Source of the DNA: Penium margaritaceum
Lineage: Eukaryota > Streptophyta > Zygnematophyceae > Desmidiales > Peniaceae
DNA: 26,700 nt
Direction of reading: 5' to 3'
NCBI GenBank assembly: GCA_023375785.1
Contig: SZWC01025594.1
Location: 3,217-29,916 of the forward strand
How positions within the stretch are numbered: the stretch's first letter is position 1; each line of letters starts with the position of its first letter. The notes below the pieces were generated by a model. It was not told the origin of the DNA and did not search any database. It worked only from the letters and a program-made list of their open reading frames with translations. Shown in pieces: positions 1 to 10,208 of the stretch. The position numbers were made by a program, and so were the translations under genes.

Positions 1-860
1 CCCTCCCATTGCCCTCCCTCCTCGTCCACCTCATCAATTTCTTCGTTTAGATCGTCAATAGGAATCGTGTCCCCCTCGATCCGGACCAGCGGTACCAGCG
101 GTACATTCTCCAATTCCATCGACGCCCGCATGGCCAGCTGCATGTCCGCGGCCTGGTTCCTAGGTGGTGGCCTGTCCCACAACACGGCCCTAGCCTGGAT
201 CCCCTTACAGCTGCGGGTTTTACCGCCAGATGCCAGCACTTGCGGCCAAACGTCGTAGTACCGCTCAAACCATTGGAAATGCGGGTCGCTGAGCACCGCA
301 TTGCCATGCTTGTCGACTTTTCGGAACTCCTTCCAGCACTCCTGTTCCAAGAAAGGGAGGCCGTCCTTCCACCCTGCACCACTCAGGTTTCGCTTCTCAC
401 ACAGGTTGCGGTAACCCTTCTTTAGGGTTTGGACACGGTTGCGCAACTGTTCGACCCCATAATGCACGTGTGGAAGGTTTAAGGCCGCCCTGGCAGTTTT
501 CAGCCGGTCGTTGACGAGGAGGACAAGGTTGCCCCACACCTCCGCAGTCCAACCAGCGGCAGCCCTAGTCTTCTCTGGTAGCTCCGCCAGGACGTCAANA
601 GCACTTGCACCGTTCTGCAGTTGTAGGGGACGAAGTGCCTTACAAGGGCCACGGTGTGCCTGGTTCTGGCGCCGTTTGCCTTTGCTCTCGGATTGGGGGG
701 AGGGTGACAATGCGCCTGTGCTACCCGGCGACAGGAGGCTGCCCTCAGTGCTCCCTTGTTGGCTGTCAGAGAGCACGGGAGCTGCAGGTGCAGAGGCTGC
801 CAGTCGCGGGCCTTGGATCAGGCGACGGCCTTGACCTGCGGCAGCTTCAGCGGAGGCCAT
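1..860 (-). CDS. Myb/SANT-like (trihelix-type) DNA-binding protein, N-terminal part, runs off the window
   Basis: An open frame starts at an ATG at 860 in a good plant context (GCC before, GCC after) and stays open for 286 codons to the window edge. Residues 1-88 are Ala/Ser/Pro/Gln-rich and probably disordered. Residues about 104-216 look like a Myb/SANT-like fold: regularly spaced tryptophans (W104, W164, W176, W197), the basic helix RNRVQTLKKGY near 140-150, and a GAGWKDG turn. An acidic stretch follows (about 264-285). Proteins of this type occur as plant transcription factors and as partners of Harbinger-like transposases. Glutamine is encoded by CAA and CAG with no in-frame TAG, unlike the nearby retroelements. 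One N (position 599) makes residue 88 unknown. I see no intron. Family assignment is from motif appearance only; the open frame is secure, and whether it is a host or transposon gene is not. Confidence 0.6.
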   Translation of the reverse strand, partial: MASAEAAAGQGRRLIQGPRLAASAPAAPVLSDSQQGSTEGSLLSPGSTGALSPSPQSESKGKRRQNQAHRGPCKALRPLQLQNGASAXDVLAELPEKTRAAAGWTAEVWGNLVLLVNDRLKTARAALNLPHVHYGVEQLRNRVQTLKKGYRNLCEKRNLSGAGWKDGLPFLEQECWKEFRKVDKHGNAVLSDPHFQWFERYYDVWPQVLASGGKTRSCKGIQARAVLWDRPPPRNQAADMQLAMRASMELENVPLVPLVRIEGDTIPIDDLNEEIDEVDEEGGQWE

Positions 861-920
861 GGCGAGGGGTCTCGAGCTAGGGTTTGAGCGTGGCCGTGCG
901 CAAGGGGGGTAGCGTGGGGG

Positions 921-978
921 CCGACCGAGGCGAGCTCTCGGTCGAACTCCCGTTCGACCGAGAGCTCACCTCGGTCGG
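921..978. repeat. Near-perfect 27-bp inverted repeat (hairpin) upstream of the SANT-like gene
   Basis: The arms at 921-947 and 952-978 are reverse complements with one mismatch in 27 and are separated by the 4-base loop TCCC. The hairpin lies about 60 bases upstream of the ATG of the minus-strand SANT-like frame, so it would sit in its promoter or 5' UTR. It could be a small foldback remnant, a hairpin RNA source or a paired binding site; the sequence does not decide. Confidence 0.8.
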
Positions 979-1803
979 CGAGTTCGGTTGGGCTGCACAG
1001 CGCAGGGCATGGCCGGTCTCTGGCCATGCCATGTGCAAAGAGTGGCATGGGGATGTCGCGCAGGTTGCTGGTGCGCTGATGCAGGACATCCAACGGCACC
1101 AGAGCGACCTTCATGCACGGAATTGCGCATGTGACATGAAGGCAGAGGTGAGACATCGACGAGGTTTTTTTTTTTTCCCCAACGTACTCAAAAATGGCTA
1201 AAAATGCCTTCACACGTGCAGATATCGATGTTTCAACTACCGCATCCAACTACCCTGCCGCGAGTTGGAATTTTCACCCCAACTCACGATTTCGACTGCA
1301 ACCAGCCTCACCCGTTGGAGCGAGAGCAACCAGGACCTCGCCATGGCCGGCGAGATCCCTCGCTCGATCACAGGCTGCCGCGGCTGCAAGCAAGCCTGCT
1401 ACGCTCGCTGTTTGCGCAGCAGCCCCCTTTGCCACGCTAGCTACTGCGCTCGATGTCCCTCACTTTTCTGCGACCGCGTTCCGCGACAACAGCTCCGCGG
1501 TCAATTTTTTTTCTTGCAAGCGCGCGCGCTTGCCGGCAAGCAGCTGCGTCATCCAGCCGCTCGCCGTTTTACTTTTGGCGAAAATGCCCCACGGAGTCTT
1601 GCGGGTACTCTCTGTGGGCTGGCAGAAAGCGGGACACATTTAGGTGTGCTTCCTTAGCAAACCTATTTCGATCCACCGACTGCTAAAAGCAAAGCTGTTG
1701 CTTGGGATCTCCTAGAGCTTGCTCCTTTGGCTTTTCAAACTTCTCACTGCTCCCCTTCTCTGCTGCAGTGGTGATCTTCTCACTCACTTACACCATAAAA
1801 CAG
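979..1803. other. Intergenic stretch, no supported gene
   Basis: There are several overlapping short open frames on both strands, but none shows a recognisable motif. A 12-base T run at 1165-1176 is followed by four C. The stretch 1730-1803 is pyrimidine-rich and ends in CAG, which could be a splice acceptor for the candidate exon that follows. Confidence 0.4.
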
Positions 1804-1916
1804 GTGATAGTGCTCGGTACGCTGAACGAGGTGCTGATGGCGCGTCATCCAATCTTCGACTTCCACGTGCCGTTTTTGTCGCCGTTCTTCAAGGCGTACT
1901 ACAAGAACGCAATTGT
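1804..1916 (+). other. Candidate orphan exon of an unidentified gene
   Basis: A pyrimidine-rich tract ends in AAACAG at 1803. It is followed by an open stretch of 113 bases, then GTG|GTAAGT, a perfect-looking plant splice donor at 1917. Read from the first base it gives a hydrophobic/aromatic peptide containing LNEVLMARHPIFDF and PFFKAYYKNAIV, more protein-like than its surroundings. I do not recognise the family. The donor lies exactly where recognisable copia-A sequence (minus strand, end of RNase H) begins, so the exon may have been cut by that insertion. No partner exons are visible. A chance open frame is quite possible. Confidence 0.3.
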
Positions 1917-2460
1917 GGTAAGTCCACACTGCTGCGAGCACCTGTAAAAAAATTCTTTGGGGAGATTCTTTGTCAGGAAGTCTGTAGCTTGCCTCGTCCC
2001 CGGCACGTGCACGAGCTGAATCGAACCATCTTGTACTTTTGAGCGGATCCAATGCCCGCGTATGTCGATGTGCTTGGTTCGACCCTGAAACTTGGTCAAA
2101 TTTGCGAGGTCGATTGCAGATTTGTTGTCCACAAAAATCTTCGTCGACTTCTCTTGTGGAAATCCGATGTCCTCGAGGAGGTTGCGTAGATACGTGACGT
2201 CCTGTGCAGCGCATGTAGCGGCCACATACTCAGCCTCTGCAGAGCTGAGTGTGATCAGGTTTTGTTTCTTCCTTGTCCATGATACGGCTCCACAGCCGAG
2301 CAGGCACACAAATCATGTCGTGCTGCGTCGGTCCTCCTTGGTTCCACCAAAGTCTGCGTCTACATAACACCGTAACTCCAGATCACGTGCGCAGCCAAAA
2401 ATCAGGCTGGCATCGCTTGTGGTTTTGAGGTATCTAAGGGCCCGATCAAGCTCCTTGCAC
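1899..2460 (-). pseudogene. pol: copia-A RNase H domain
   Basis: The minus-strand peptide contains the copia RNase H signature: YVDADFGG (catalytic Asp), then GAVSW, TLSSAEAEYVA (catalytic Glu), a KHIDIRGHWIR segment and an LTKNLPKEFF tail. The domain degrades the RNA strand of RNA:DNA hybrids during reverse transcription. A TGA at about 2315 interrupts it where the family has Gly before FV.LLG. It is in a different frame from the RT block at 2683-3132, so a frameshift lies between them. Downstream, instead of a polypurine tract and LTR, the sequence changes to unrelated DNA near 1917. Confidence 0.85.
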
Positions 2461-2682
2461 GCTGATTTTGAGCATGTCTCGTTACAGCATGCAAGGTCGC
2501 TGACTGCAAACTGTAGATCTGGCTATGTACAGCTCGCAACATGCATCAATAAGGCAACTCTGCTGCGATAGTCTGCCTATCTCCTCCCCCTTGGTCCTTG
2601 ATGCTTCAGCTACTACTAAGTGAGGGGTTGGCACATGTCGGTCGGGTACACCAAAACGCTCACAGACCTTTTTGGCATAGGT

Positions 2683-3593
2683 CTATTGACTCAATTCAAG
2701 CATCCGAGCTGTGCAATCACGCTTGATGTTCATACCAAGGTAGAACTCAAAGCGTGGCATGAGTGTCACGTTGACCTCCTTTGCCATGGCCGTTGCCGTG
2801 GCTTTGATGAAAGTGGATGATGGCCTAATGAGCAAGATGTCATCAACATAGACCAGAACGTAACAGTCAAGTTTCTCTTCTGGTGACGGCCTGTGAAGAA
2901 AAATACAATCTTCGTAGGCTGATGGATGGAAGTGGAGTGTCTCCAGAATTCCTCGGAGCTTGCGATACCATAGAAGTGGACTTTGTTTGAGGCCGTAAAA
3001 ACTCTTGACTAGTTTGCACACTCGTCCGCTGCCATCATCATAACCCTCTGGCTGCTTCATGAACACAGTCGTGTCCATATCCCCATGCAGAAAAGCGTTC
3101 TTTACGTCAAGCTGCTGCACTTCATAGTCCAATACTCTGCAAAAACCAGCATGATGTGGGCTATGGTGTAGCGGCTCACGGGGGTGTAAGTCTCAAAGAA
3201 ATCTTTTCCCTCCACTTGTGAGAACCGCTTTGCTACTAGACGGGCTTTAAACTTGTCGATATTGCCATCAGCTTTTGTCTTGATGCAGAAGACCCACTTG
3301 CCTCCAACAAGTAGTGAGCCTGAAGGTAGTTCCATGAGCTACCATGTGCCTTGCTCCATGAGGCTCCCATGCTTCGTATCCAATGCTGCTTTCCACTTAG
3401 TTGTATGCTCTCCACTGAGAGCCTCTTTCAAAGTCCTTGGCTCTGGTGGCAGTTCTTTCGTCGATGTCAAGAGGGAAGTGAGGTGGGTAGTTGTAAAGTC
3501 AGCGAGAACTTTTGCATCCTCTTTGTACACCGAACATGCTGTGATGGCCATGATGTGTACTTCCTCCGCCTCCTCTACTCTCTGCTGCTCCAA
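2683..3593 (-). pseudogene. pol: copia-A reverse transcriptase, frameshifted
   Basis: Two blocks in different frames make up the RT. The upstream block (3593-3102) has a TAG at 3341-3339 just after GTW, where copia RTs usually have Glu (GTWEL), then KWVFCIKTKADG, FKARLVAK and ETYTPVSR. The downstream block (3132-2683) has QQLDVKNAFLHGD, the catalytic YVDD box (VLVYVDDILLI) and FYLGM. The frame changes near 3130. A TAG closes the second block after LELSQ, and related sequence continues beyond it (TYAKKVCERFG). All catalytic Asp residues that I can place are present. The enzyme would copy element RNA into DNA but cannot be made as one protein from this copy. Confidence 0.88.
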
Positions 3594-3875
3594 CTGCTAC
3601 TACAGGAGGCGCGCGAAACACGTATCGTGGACTCCGCCTGGAGGATGATGCTGTCGCGTCGCCTACTGACCATCCTTCACAGGCACCACCTTGGGTTCGC
3701 CATCGCTTACTTCGACAACTCGTGATCTTGGGGGACGCCTACCAGGTGGTCTCCATGGAGGGGCACACGCGTGCCCATCGCCTACTCATGCGCCTCATCC
3801 AGATCTGCAAGGGGTGAGTAAATCTGGATCTGAATCTTCTTCTTTCAGTGACTCACTGTAGGAGTCGTAGACGGT

Positions 3876-5231
3876 CTAGAGGAAATCTAGAGCTGTCTTC
3901 TTCTTTTCCTCCCATGCTTGGCACATTAGGTTCTCAAAAAAGATTGCATCATGGCTGACAACAATCCTTTGTGAGCCCAATTCGTAGAACTCCCAGCCCT
4001 TCATGTTAGAGCTTTGTCCAAGAAAAACTCCCCATGATGCCTTATCAGCCAGCTTCTTACGACACTCCTTTGGAACATGGAAAGGCGCCATACAACCAAA
4101 GGTTATGAGCATGGTGACGTTAGGCCTATTACCATGCCATGCCTGAAATGGTGTCATGTCAGGCAGCGCCACATGTGGTATGCGATTGTGCATCCAAATT
4201 GCTTGCCTCAACGCATAAGGCCACCAGTTGCTGCTGAGCTGAGCACCAAGAAGCAAAGCCTTCAATGTCTCTTGCATTTTGTGGTTGGCTCTTTCAGCCA
4301 CACAGTTCTGCTGCGGTGTGTAGGCTGTTGAAAACTGCTGCACAATCCCCATGTCTTCCAAACGGGACATGAATTCCACGCTTGTGTACTCCGTGGCACT
4401 GTCTGAGCGCAGGACTTGTAACTTCGCATTATTTTGCCTCTCTGCCATTGCCAGCCACTTGAAGAAGTAGGTGGGAGCTTCATCTCGAGTGCGTAGAGGA
4501 TAGCCCCACACAAAATGTGTCGCGTTGTCGACAAAAAGAAGAATGTATCGGTGTCCTCCATAGATGGTGGCAGTTGGTAGTGGTCCACATATGTCTGTGT
4601 GGACGAGCTTCAACTTCTGGCTGACGTCACACTTTGTGGCAGGAGGGAACATTTGTCGTGGAAGTTTTGCATGCACGCAGTCCTGGCATGGTTGTGTTGT
4701 CTCTTTGCTCCCATTATCCTTTATGTTAAGGCCGTTGACTTGCTCCTTCTTGTGCATTGAGTGCACAAGCTGATTGTGTACGTGGCCCAATCGTTTGTGC
4801 CATATAGCGAGGTCTGCATCAGAGCCTTGGTGGAGACTTGCTGCTGCAAATGGCGATTGGAGTTCGTCAGATGCTAGAGCTCGGAAATCCAGCTCGATCA
4901 TGCCGTGTGGTAGGAGGCGACCTTTTGTGAAGGTCTCGCCTTCACGGCTCTTCAAGGCAACATGCTCTCCGTTGCTGACGACGCGTGTACCTCTCTTCAT
5001 TAGCTGCCCTAATGAGAGGAGGTTGACAGCAATGTCAGGTATGTAGAGCACGTCTCCAAACTTGACTTGGGCACCTTGGTACCCTGTCACTGTCATTTTC
5101 CCCTTTCCCAACACTGGAACTTGCTTGTTTTTGGTGACTGTGACGAAGCCCTTGGAGCATGGCAGGAGTTCGTGGAGGCACGCCTTGTCGAAAGTGATGT
5201 GGGAAGTGCATCCTCTATCCAGGTAGCACAC
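3876..5231 (-). pseudogene. pol: copia-A protease and integrase, longest intact block
   Basis: This frame of 451 codons carries a degraded aspartic protease start (LDRGCTSH where copia has LDSG(C/A)TSH, so the Ser next to the catalytic Asp is now Arg). The GAG-pre-integrase zinc site follows (H145, H150, C182, C185). The integrase core has D213, D277 and E313; D277 to E313 has the canonical 35-residue spacing. A copia C-terminal segment follows (FGCMAPFHVPKE...WGVFLGQ). The usual NGVAER motif reads NCVAER. A TAG at 3878-3876 ends it, after which the same frame continues with more TAG (3665, 3602, 3599) and two TGA codons towards RT. Upstream, TGA and TAA separate it from the zinc-knuckle block. 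Confidence 0.9.
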
Positions 5232-5240
5232 GTACGTTTA

Positions 5241-7075
5241 TCAAACCAGCTCGTTGCTTTTTGTGTTTGACAGTTGCAACACTGACCCCATGTAGTCATA
5301 TTGCTTGCCTGTGCCTCCCTCCTTTGCCTGCTTCTCTGGCCCCTTTTCTTGCTTCTCCACATGCTTCACATTTTCAACACTCCTCTTCTCCCCCTTTCCT
5401 CCTGAGTTGCTTGCTTGCTTCATCCGTCTTTCTCGCTCCTCATCCCATAGACGCTTTCTACAATACTTCTTCACGTGCCTTGGCCTGCCACAATAATGGC
5501 ATTCATATGCAGGACGTGATCCTGGCCGCTGGTCACGTGAGCTTTGCCAGCTTGCGTTTGGCTTGGACTGGGTGGAAGAATGGTCTGAGGCCGCCTTCAT
5601 CAGTGTCTGAGTGGAGCTGACTGTAGCGCTGACACCTTGGTATGTTGTGTTGGTGAGAATGTGTTCTTTCTCTTTTGCCAGCTGGCGGTCATGCTACTCG
5701 GTGAGAAGCATCTTGCAGATGTATGCTTTGGTCAGTTCACTCTCATGCTTGAACTTTAGCACCTTGCGCACATTGTTCCAGTAACCGGTCAGGCCGTTGA
5801 GGAGGAACTTCACAAAGACGGGTTCGGATATTGGTGCATCTGTCACTACAAGCAGGTCACATAATGACTTTGCTTTGTTGATGTACACCTCAATGCAGTC
5901 GAAGCTGTTGAGGCTGATGTGAAAAAGTTCTGTCAGGAGGTGGGATTTGAAGGTAGAGACGCCAGACATGTAGGTCCTGACAAGGTAGGACCACGCTTGC
6001 TTTGCAGACTCTGCCATGTCCTCGAACATCCAAATTGCTTGTTGGATGCGATTGCTTAACTGGTTTTCCAGCATCACGAATGCAGCTTGGTTAAAGTACA
6101 TGTACTCTGACACCACTTGTGGTGGTGATGCTAAGGGTGGAGGTGCGTAGTACCAGTATAGAACTTCTAAATACCATGAATCAGGGCCACCTGCTTGAAT
6201 TTGTGTGCCCAATGAGGGAAGTTCTCTCCATCAAATTGGTCAATCTTGATCTTATGCACCTGCAAGGCAGCTGCTACCGGGGGCACGGCGTCCTCAAGTC
6301 CTTGGTATGCCTTGCCATATGGAGGCACCTAGGGGCCTTGCACATGGCACTGCTGTTGCATTGCTGGATGAGCTTGGAATGGTGGCGCGGCTGGCGCCAT
6401 AGCGGGTTCTGTCGTGTATGCTTGTGGCAGAGGTGCCTGTTGTGCTGGTTGAAACTCTGCCATGAGTGGTACCGCGGGGGCAGCTTGAGGCTATTGAGCT
6501 ACAAACTGCTATGACATGCCTCCTTGGACAGGTTGCACAGGTTGCATCGGCGGAGGCATGGCTGGCTGCACAACTGGGGGAGGGCTTGCTTGAGGCAAAT
6601 GCGTGGATGATGCTTGAGATGCTTATTTCCATTGCATCTGTTGTTGTTGCTGCTACTGAAGTTGTTGTTGCTAAAGCTGCTGCTGTTGAAGCTGTTGTTG
6701 TTGCTGAAGCCACTCCAGTTGCAGTTGAAGTTGTGCAATCTGAGCAGCCTGAGCCGCATGTGACTGTTGCAACTGCTGTGTCTGAGATGCTTGAGCGCCA
6801 TACAAAAGCTGCTCTTGTTGACGGAGGAGCTCTTGAGCTCCCATCTGCTGCCTCAACGCCTCCCTCTCGTGGTCCACAGCTTGATGGGCTGTGGCTTCTT
6901 TTTGTGCCATGCGTTGCGCCTCATCTGCCAAGCGTTGCGCTTTTGCTACTTGGCGTTGTGCGTGGTCTACGACATGGAGTCCTTGATCCTGACCCATACG
7001 TAGACCATGCAAAACAGATTTCTCATCAAGAGTGGGAGAACCTGCCCTCTGATCCTCCGCCCCCATGTTGCTCAT
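5241..7075 (-). pseudogene. gag: copia-A gag with Gln-rich N-terminus and CCHC zinc knuckle
   Basis: The likely start is the ATG at 7075 (MSNMGAEDQ). The first 134 residues are Gln/Ala-rich and probably coiled coil. The same frame continues to about 6169 but is cut by TAG at 6673, 6655, 6511, 6493, 6331 and 6169 and by one TAA at 6625, mostly inside Gln-rich sequence. DQFDGENFPHW marks the start of the capsid-like (UBN2-type) domain. After a frameshift near 6160-6110 the capsid continues (6212-5694). A further TAG lies at 5696, then comes the zinc knuckle CHYCGRPRHVKKYC (canonical C-x2-C-x4-H-x4-C) near 5505. A long plus-strand open frame over 6466-7188 is only the antisense of the Gln repeat. 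Confidence 0.85.
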
Positions 7076-7250
7076 GGTCTCTTGATGCTTATATCTTGTG
7101 CCGGCCGAACGTCGTGAAGGGCCGGTCGCGCTGCATGCTTAGGAGAAGACGCACGTCGCTCCTCCATGAGCTTGTACACAGATGGTGAAGAACTGCTTCA
7201 CCAATCCGCTCTACTTCTGCTCCTGCTAGACTAGCTTAAGACAGAGCCTA

Positions 7251-7264
7251 GGGCCCTGATAACA
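7251..7264 (-). other. copia-A primer binding site (initiator-Met tRNA type)
   Basis: Immediately inside the LTR, the minus strand reads TGTTATCAGGGC, which matches 10 of 12 positions of the usual plant initiator-Met primer site TGGTATCAGAGC. Its position, directly after the CCCAACA end of the LTR, fixes the LTR boundary at 7265. Confidence 0.75.
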
Positions 7265-8164
7265 TGTTGGGATATGCAGGTGTGTAGGAAGGACTAGGTT
7301 CCTTGCGTGTACATGATCTTTTCTCGTGCAGCAGGCTAGCAGACAGGTTAGCAGATGAACTGTGGGAAACAGAATGTGACAGCGGAAGAAATCTTGATTA
7401 ATTCCAAAGTACAAGTATGGTACATGAAAAGTAGAGACCAACAAAGGCTACAAAAGAGCTCCACCACTGCTCCTGGCCCACGCAAGGGGCAACACCTTGC
7501 TAGGCCGTCAAGGCCGTCGACGCAAGGGGTCTTGGTCTAGCATCGTCTTCCATGTAGACTGGCCTCCAGGTAGTCAGGGCTTCCTCCTTCCCAGGCTGGC
7601 AAAGCTCTGCCAGGCTTACAGGGGTGTCCAGGGCAAACTCTAGCAGAACCTTGGTCTGAGGCGCTTTAGATGATAAGTGTTGCAAGGTTGTGACATGAAA
7701 GATGAGTCTTGCTGAGATGTGCCAGGGCCACTGCCTTTATACTTGCGGCCCTGGCAAGTTGACTACCTTGCCTGGTTTTAGAAGCTTCCTCGGACTCACG
7801 GTGAAGTTTCACCGTAACTGTGGTTCTTGAATCCTGGAGCTCCTCACGGATCGGTGAGAGCCGTAGATCTCCGTAACCGAAATACTCGCATTTTGGCTTG
7901 CCACACAGCCTGTCTAGGTGGCGAGCAGAGAAGCACGTGGAGTCGTGGCCACGGGCTGCTTGTGCAGACGGTCCCCAGTAGGAGCGCTCACACCGCCTCA
8001 TGCCAGAAGCCCAGTCAGGTCTAACTCTACCTGACCGCAACGCTTTATCGTGCTGCACAGCTGTTGGTCCGTGCCTTCCAGGATGCATGAGTAATAGCTT
8101 GTGCATGCGACACACACACTAAAGGCATGCGTAGTAGCCTGCGCATGCTGCACACTGTTTTACA
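7265..8164 (-). repeat. copia-A 5' LTR (outer boundary approximate)
   Basis: On the minus strand the sequence starts TGTAAAACAG and ends CCCAACA directly before the primer site, giving the expected TG...CA ends and about 900 bases. It includes a TATA box. The inner end is well supported by the primer site. The outer end at 8164 rests only on the terminal bases and on the shift to AT-rich DNA shortly beyond, because no second LTR copy is available for comparison. Confidence 0.6.
7736..7741 (-). promoter_or_regulatory. Probable TATA box of the copia-A LTR
   Basis: The minus strand reads AAGTATAAAGGC in an otherwise GC-balanced LTR, about 470 bases before the LTR end. That is a plausible U3 promoter position, with transcription starting about 30 bases downstream near 7705. 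Confidence 0.5.
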
Positions 8165-10208
8165 ATCCAAGCCCTTCAGGCCTGGCTGCCAGAATTGGAC
8201 TGGCCTGTAAAATGAAAAGTGTTCATGGCTTTGCTCCCGGAAGCCACCAAGAAAACTCTCACTCTGCGTATCTTTATCCGATTACAAAACCGATTGCACC
8301 ATATCCGAGCATGAAACCAGCGCAGTCATTGCACCCACTAACATGTTTGAGTAAAGAGAATATGGGGAACTTCTTTTCATCATCAAAACCTCGTTGTTAC
8401 ACATGAAAACAAAGGAGATCTAGGTGTTTTACGACCAACAACACTCATTAAAGCACAAGAAGTCCTAGAAGGCTTCAAATTCCTTTCTACGTCAGAAGAT
8501 TCTTGAAAACAAGTGGCATGCAATACTCAGCTTTTTCAAACAAGGGCATGTTTTCCTTTCTCACCCACACATTTGGAAATTCAAGGAACACCATAACCCA
8601 ATATGGACAACTATTCTCAACCATTTCATATCCTCCAACCCAATCATACGCCCACCAATCCTATTAAGACAAGAGCTGCAACAAGAATACAATGCTTCTG
8701 ATTGCTTCATCCTCAAACCAAACAAAAATACTTTCAAACCTGACAAACAAGAAAATTTCTTACTTGAGCAAAGAAATAAACCTAAACAGATCCTTGAACA
8801 ACAAACATCTCTTTCCCCACGAGGAAGTATAACATAATAAATGAACATTACTAACAAATCCAAGCAATCCATACCGCAAAATGAGATCAACATCATCTTC
8901 CCAGAAAGGAAGAAAAAGCCTCTGAACACAAATTCTTGTGCAAAACCTCATACACTCATAAGCCACTAGTGTTCATCTATCGTCTTCAACTCAATGGAGA
9001 CGACTACAACACAGTCACCTCTTTTTTCACTTCCAATCTCCACATAGTGCCATTGGATTTTGATGTAACACCCATATGTGACGTCGTCATGTGGACAATG
9101 CTCCATACACAAGACAACAAATTTCTAAGTAGTTGTAGCAATGTTCACATACCATCATGGAGAAAAGAGCTATTTAAACCACCAAAGCTAATGGACATAT
9201 ACAACATCCTCAACAACAAAAACACCAAGAAGACCAATAACTTATCTAAATGGGCATAAAATGGCTTTCTTCCACTAAATGATACAACATTTCAAACAAT
9301 TCTCACATCCCCAATTCTAATTGCACAACCAAAGGATCCATTCCTCAAAATCCTTATATGTAGCATCCAAGTATGTCACATATTACAATTCCTGCGACAT
9401 CCATTTGAAGACATGTACCTGCTCTACCTCGTACACAATGAAGACATACAACATTCTTTTGAACAATACATTGAAAACGTTAGATTTTGTGTGCAATTTC
9501 CAAAGTTCTCAAATCTTCTACAAAGAAAAACTAAATCTATCTTCATTTTTCAGCACACACACCAAAACTTCAAATGGTGGCAACTATTGCAAAAAGTTAC
9601 TAGTGTAGAAATCCAGACTTGCAGGTGTCACATATCCATAAAATAAATAACACCACTGTGAAATCTGATTTCTTTCTTATGCTTTAGTATATCCAAGGCA
9701 TTGATATTCATTGAATACAACCACACAAAACACCTAAAAAAAAACAAGTGAAGGGGATGATTCAACCTACTAACTGCTTACAACAACTTTTGTGAAGGAG
9801 AAAAGAAGAAACACCAGTAGAACGCATTGTACACCCTTGTTTAAAGCTTCTACAGTTGAAAAAGAACTATACGTGAGGTGGGATGAGTATTTGAGGGGAT
9901 GGGGTAGCACCTACATCTCATCCGCATCCCTAGGGTGACATAGAGCATGCTTGATGACCGAAAGCTCTTACAGGAGAAGTGTCTCTAGGCCTTCAACGGT
10001 ATAGCATAGGTTCCCTGGCCACCAAGGTTTTCTAAGCCACAAACAAGAAGAAATTTTTTCTAAAACTTAGTTTTTCACCCTATAACCGGCATAGATTTTT
10101 CTAAAACAAATAAAGGGGCGCCAAATTGGTATATCATGACTAGAAACTCCGAAATTCCCTATCCATTTATTTGAAGACATGGTTTGTGAATAAAGAAAGG
10201 AAGGTGAC
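8165..10208. other. AT-rich stretch of unknown origin, no supported gene
   Basis: Base composition drops to clearly AT-rich compared with both neighbours. Several moderately long open frames occur on the plus strand (about 8540-8840, 8936-9259, 9413-9646), rich in Asn, Lys, Ile and Phe, and one on the minus strand (8929-8561). None shows a motif I recognise, and stop-poor frames are not expected by chance in AT-rich DNA, so a decayed coding element is possible. The last 150 bases before 10209 show no terminal repeat. Nothing here can be named. Confidence 0.4.

Larger units (their letters stand above)
1899..8164 (-). mobile_element. Ty1/copia retrotransposon copia-A, decayed, 3' LTR missing
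   Basis: Read on the minus strand, the order is LTR (8164-7265), primer site (7264-7251), Gln-rich gag with a zinc knuckle, protease, integrase, RT and RNase H. Integrase lying before RT defines Ty1/copia. RNase H ends near 1917-1899, and no sequence matching the 5' LTR is found between there and position 1, so the 3' end has been lost. The frame is broken by many in-frame stops (mostly TAG) and at least three frameshifts (about 6160-6110, 3130 and 2680-2460). It is not autonomous today. The 8164 boundary is inferred from an ...ACA end and is less certain than the rest. Confidence 0.9.

Noticed and set aside
6466-7188. 240-codon plus-strand frame rich in Val and Ala
   Set aside because: It is the antisense of the Gln-rich copia-A gag, whose strand is fixed by the surrounding pol motifs.
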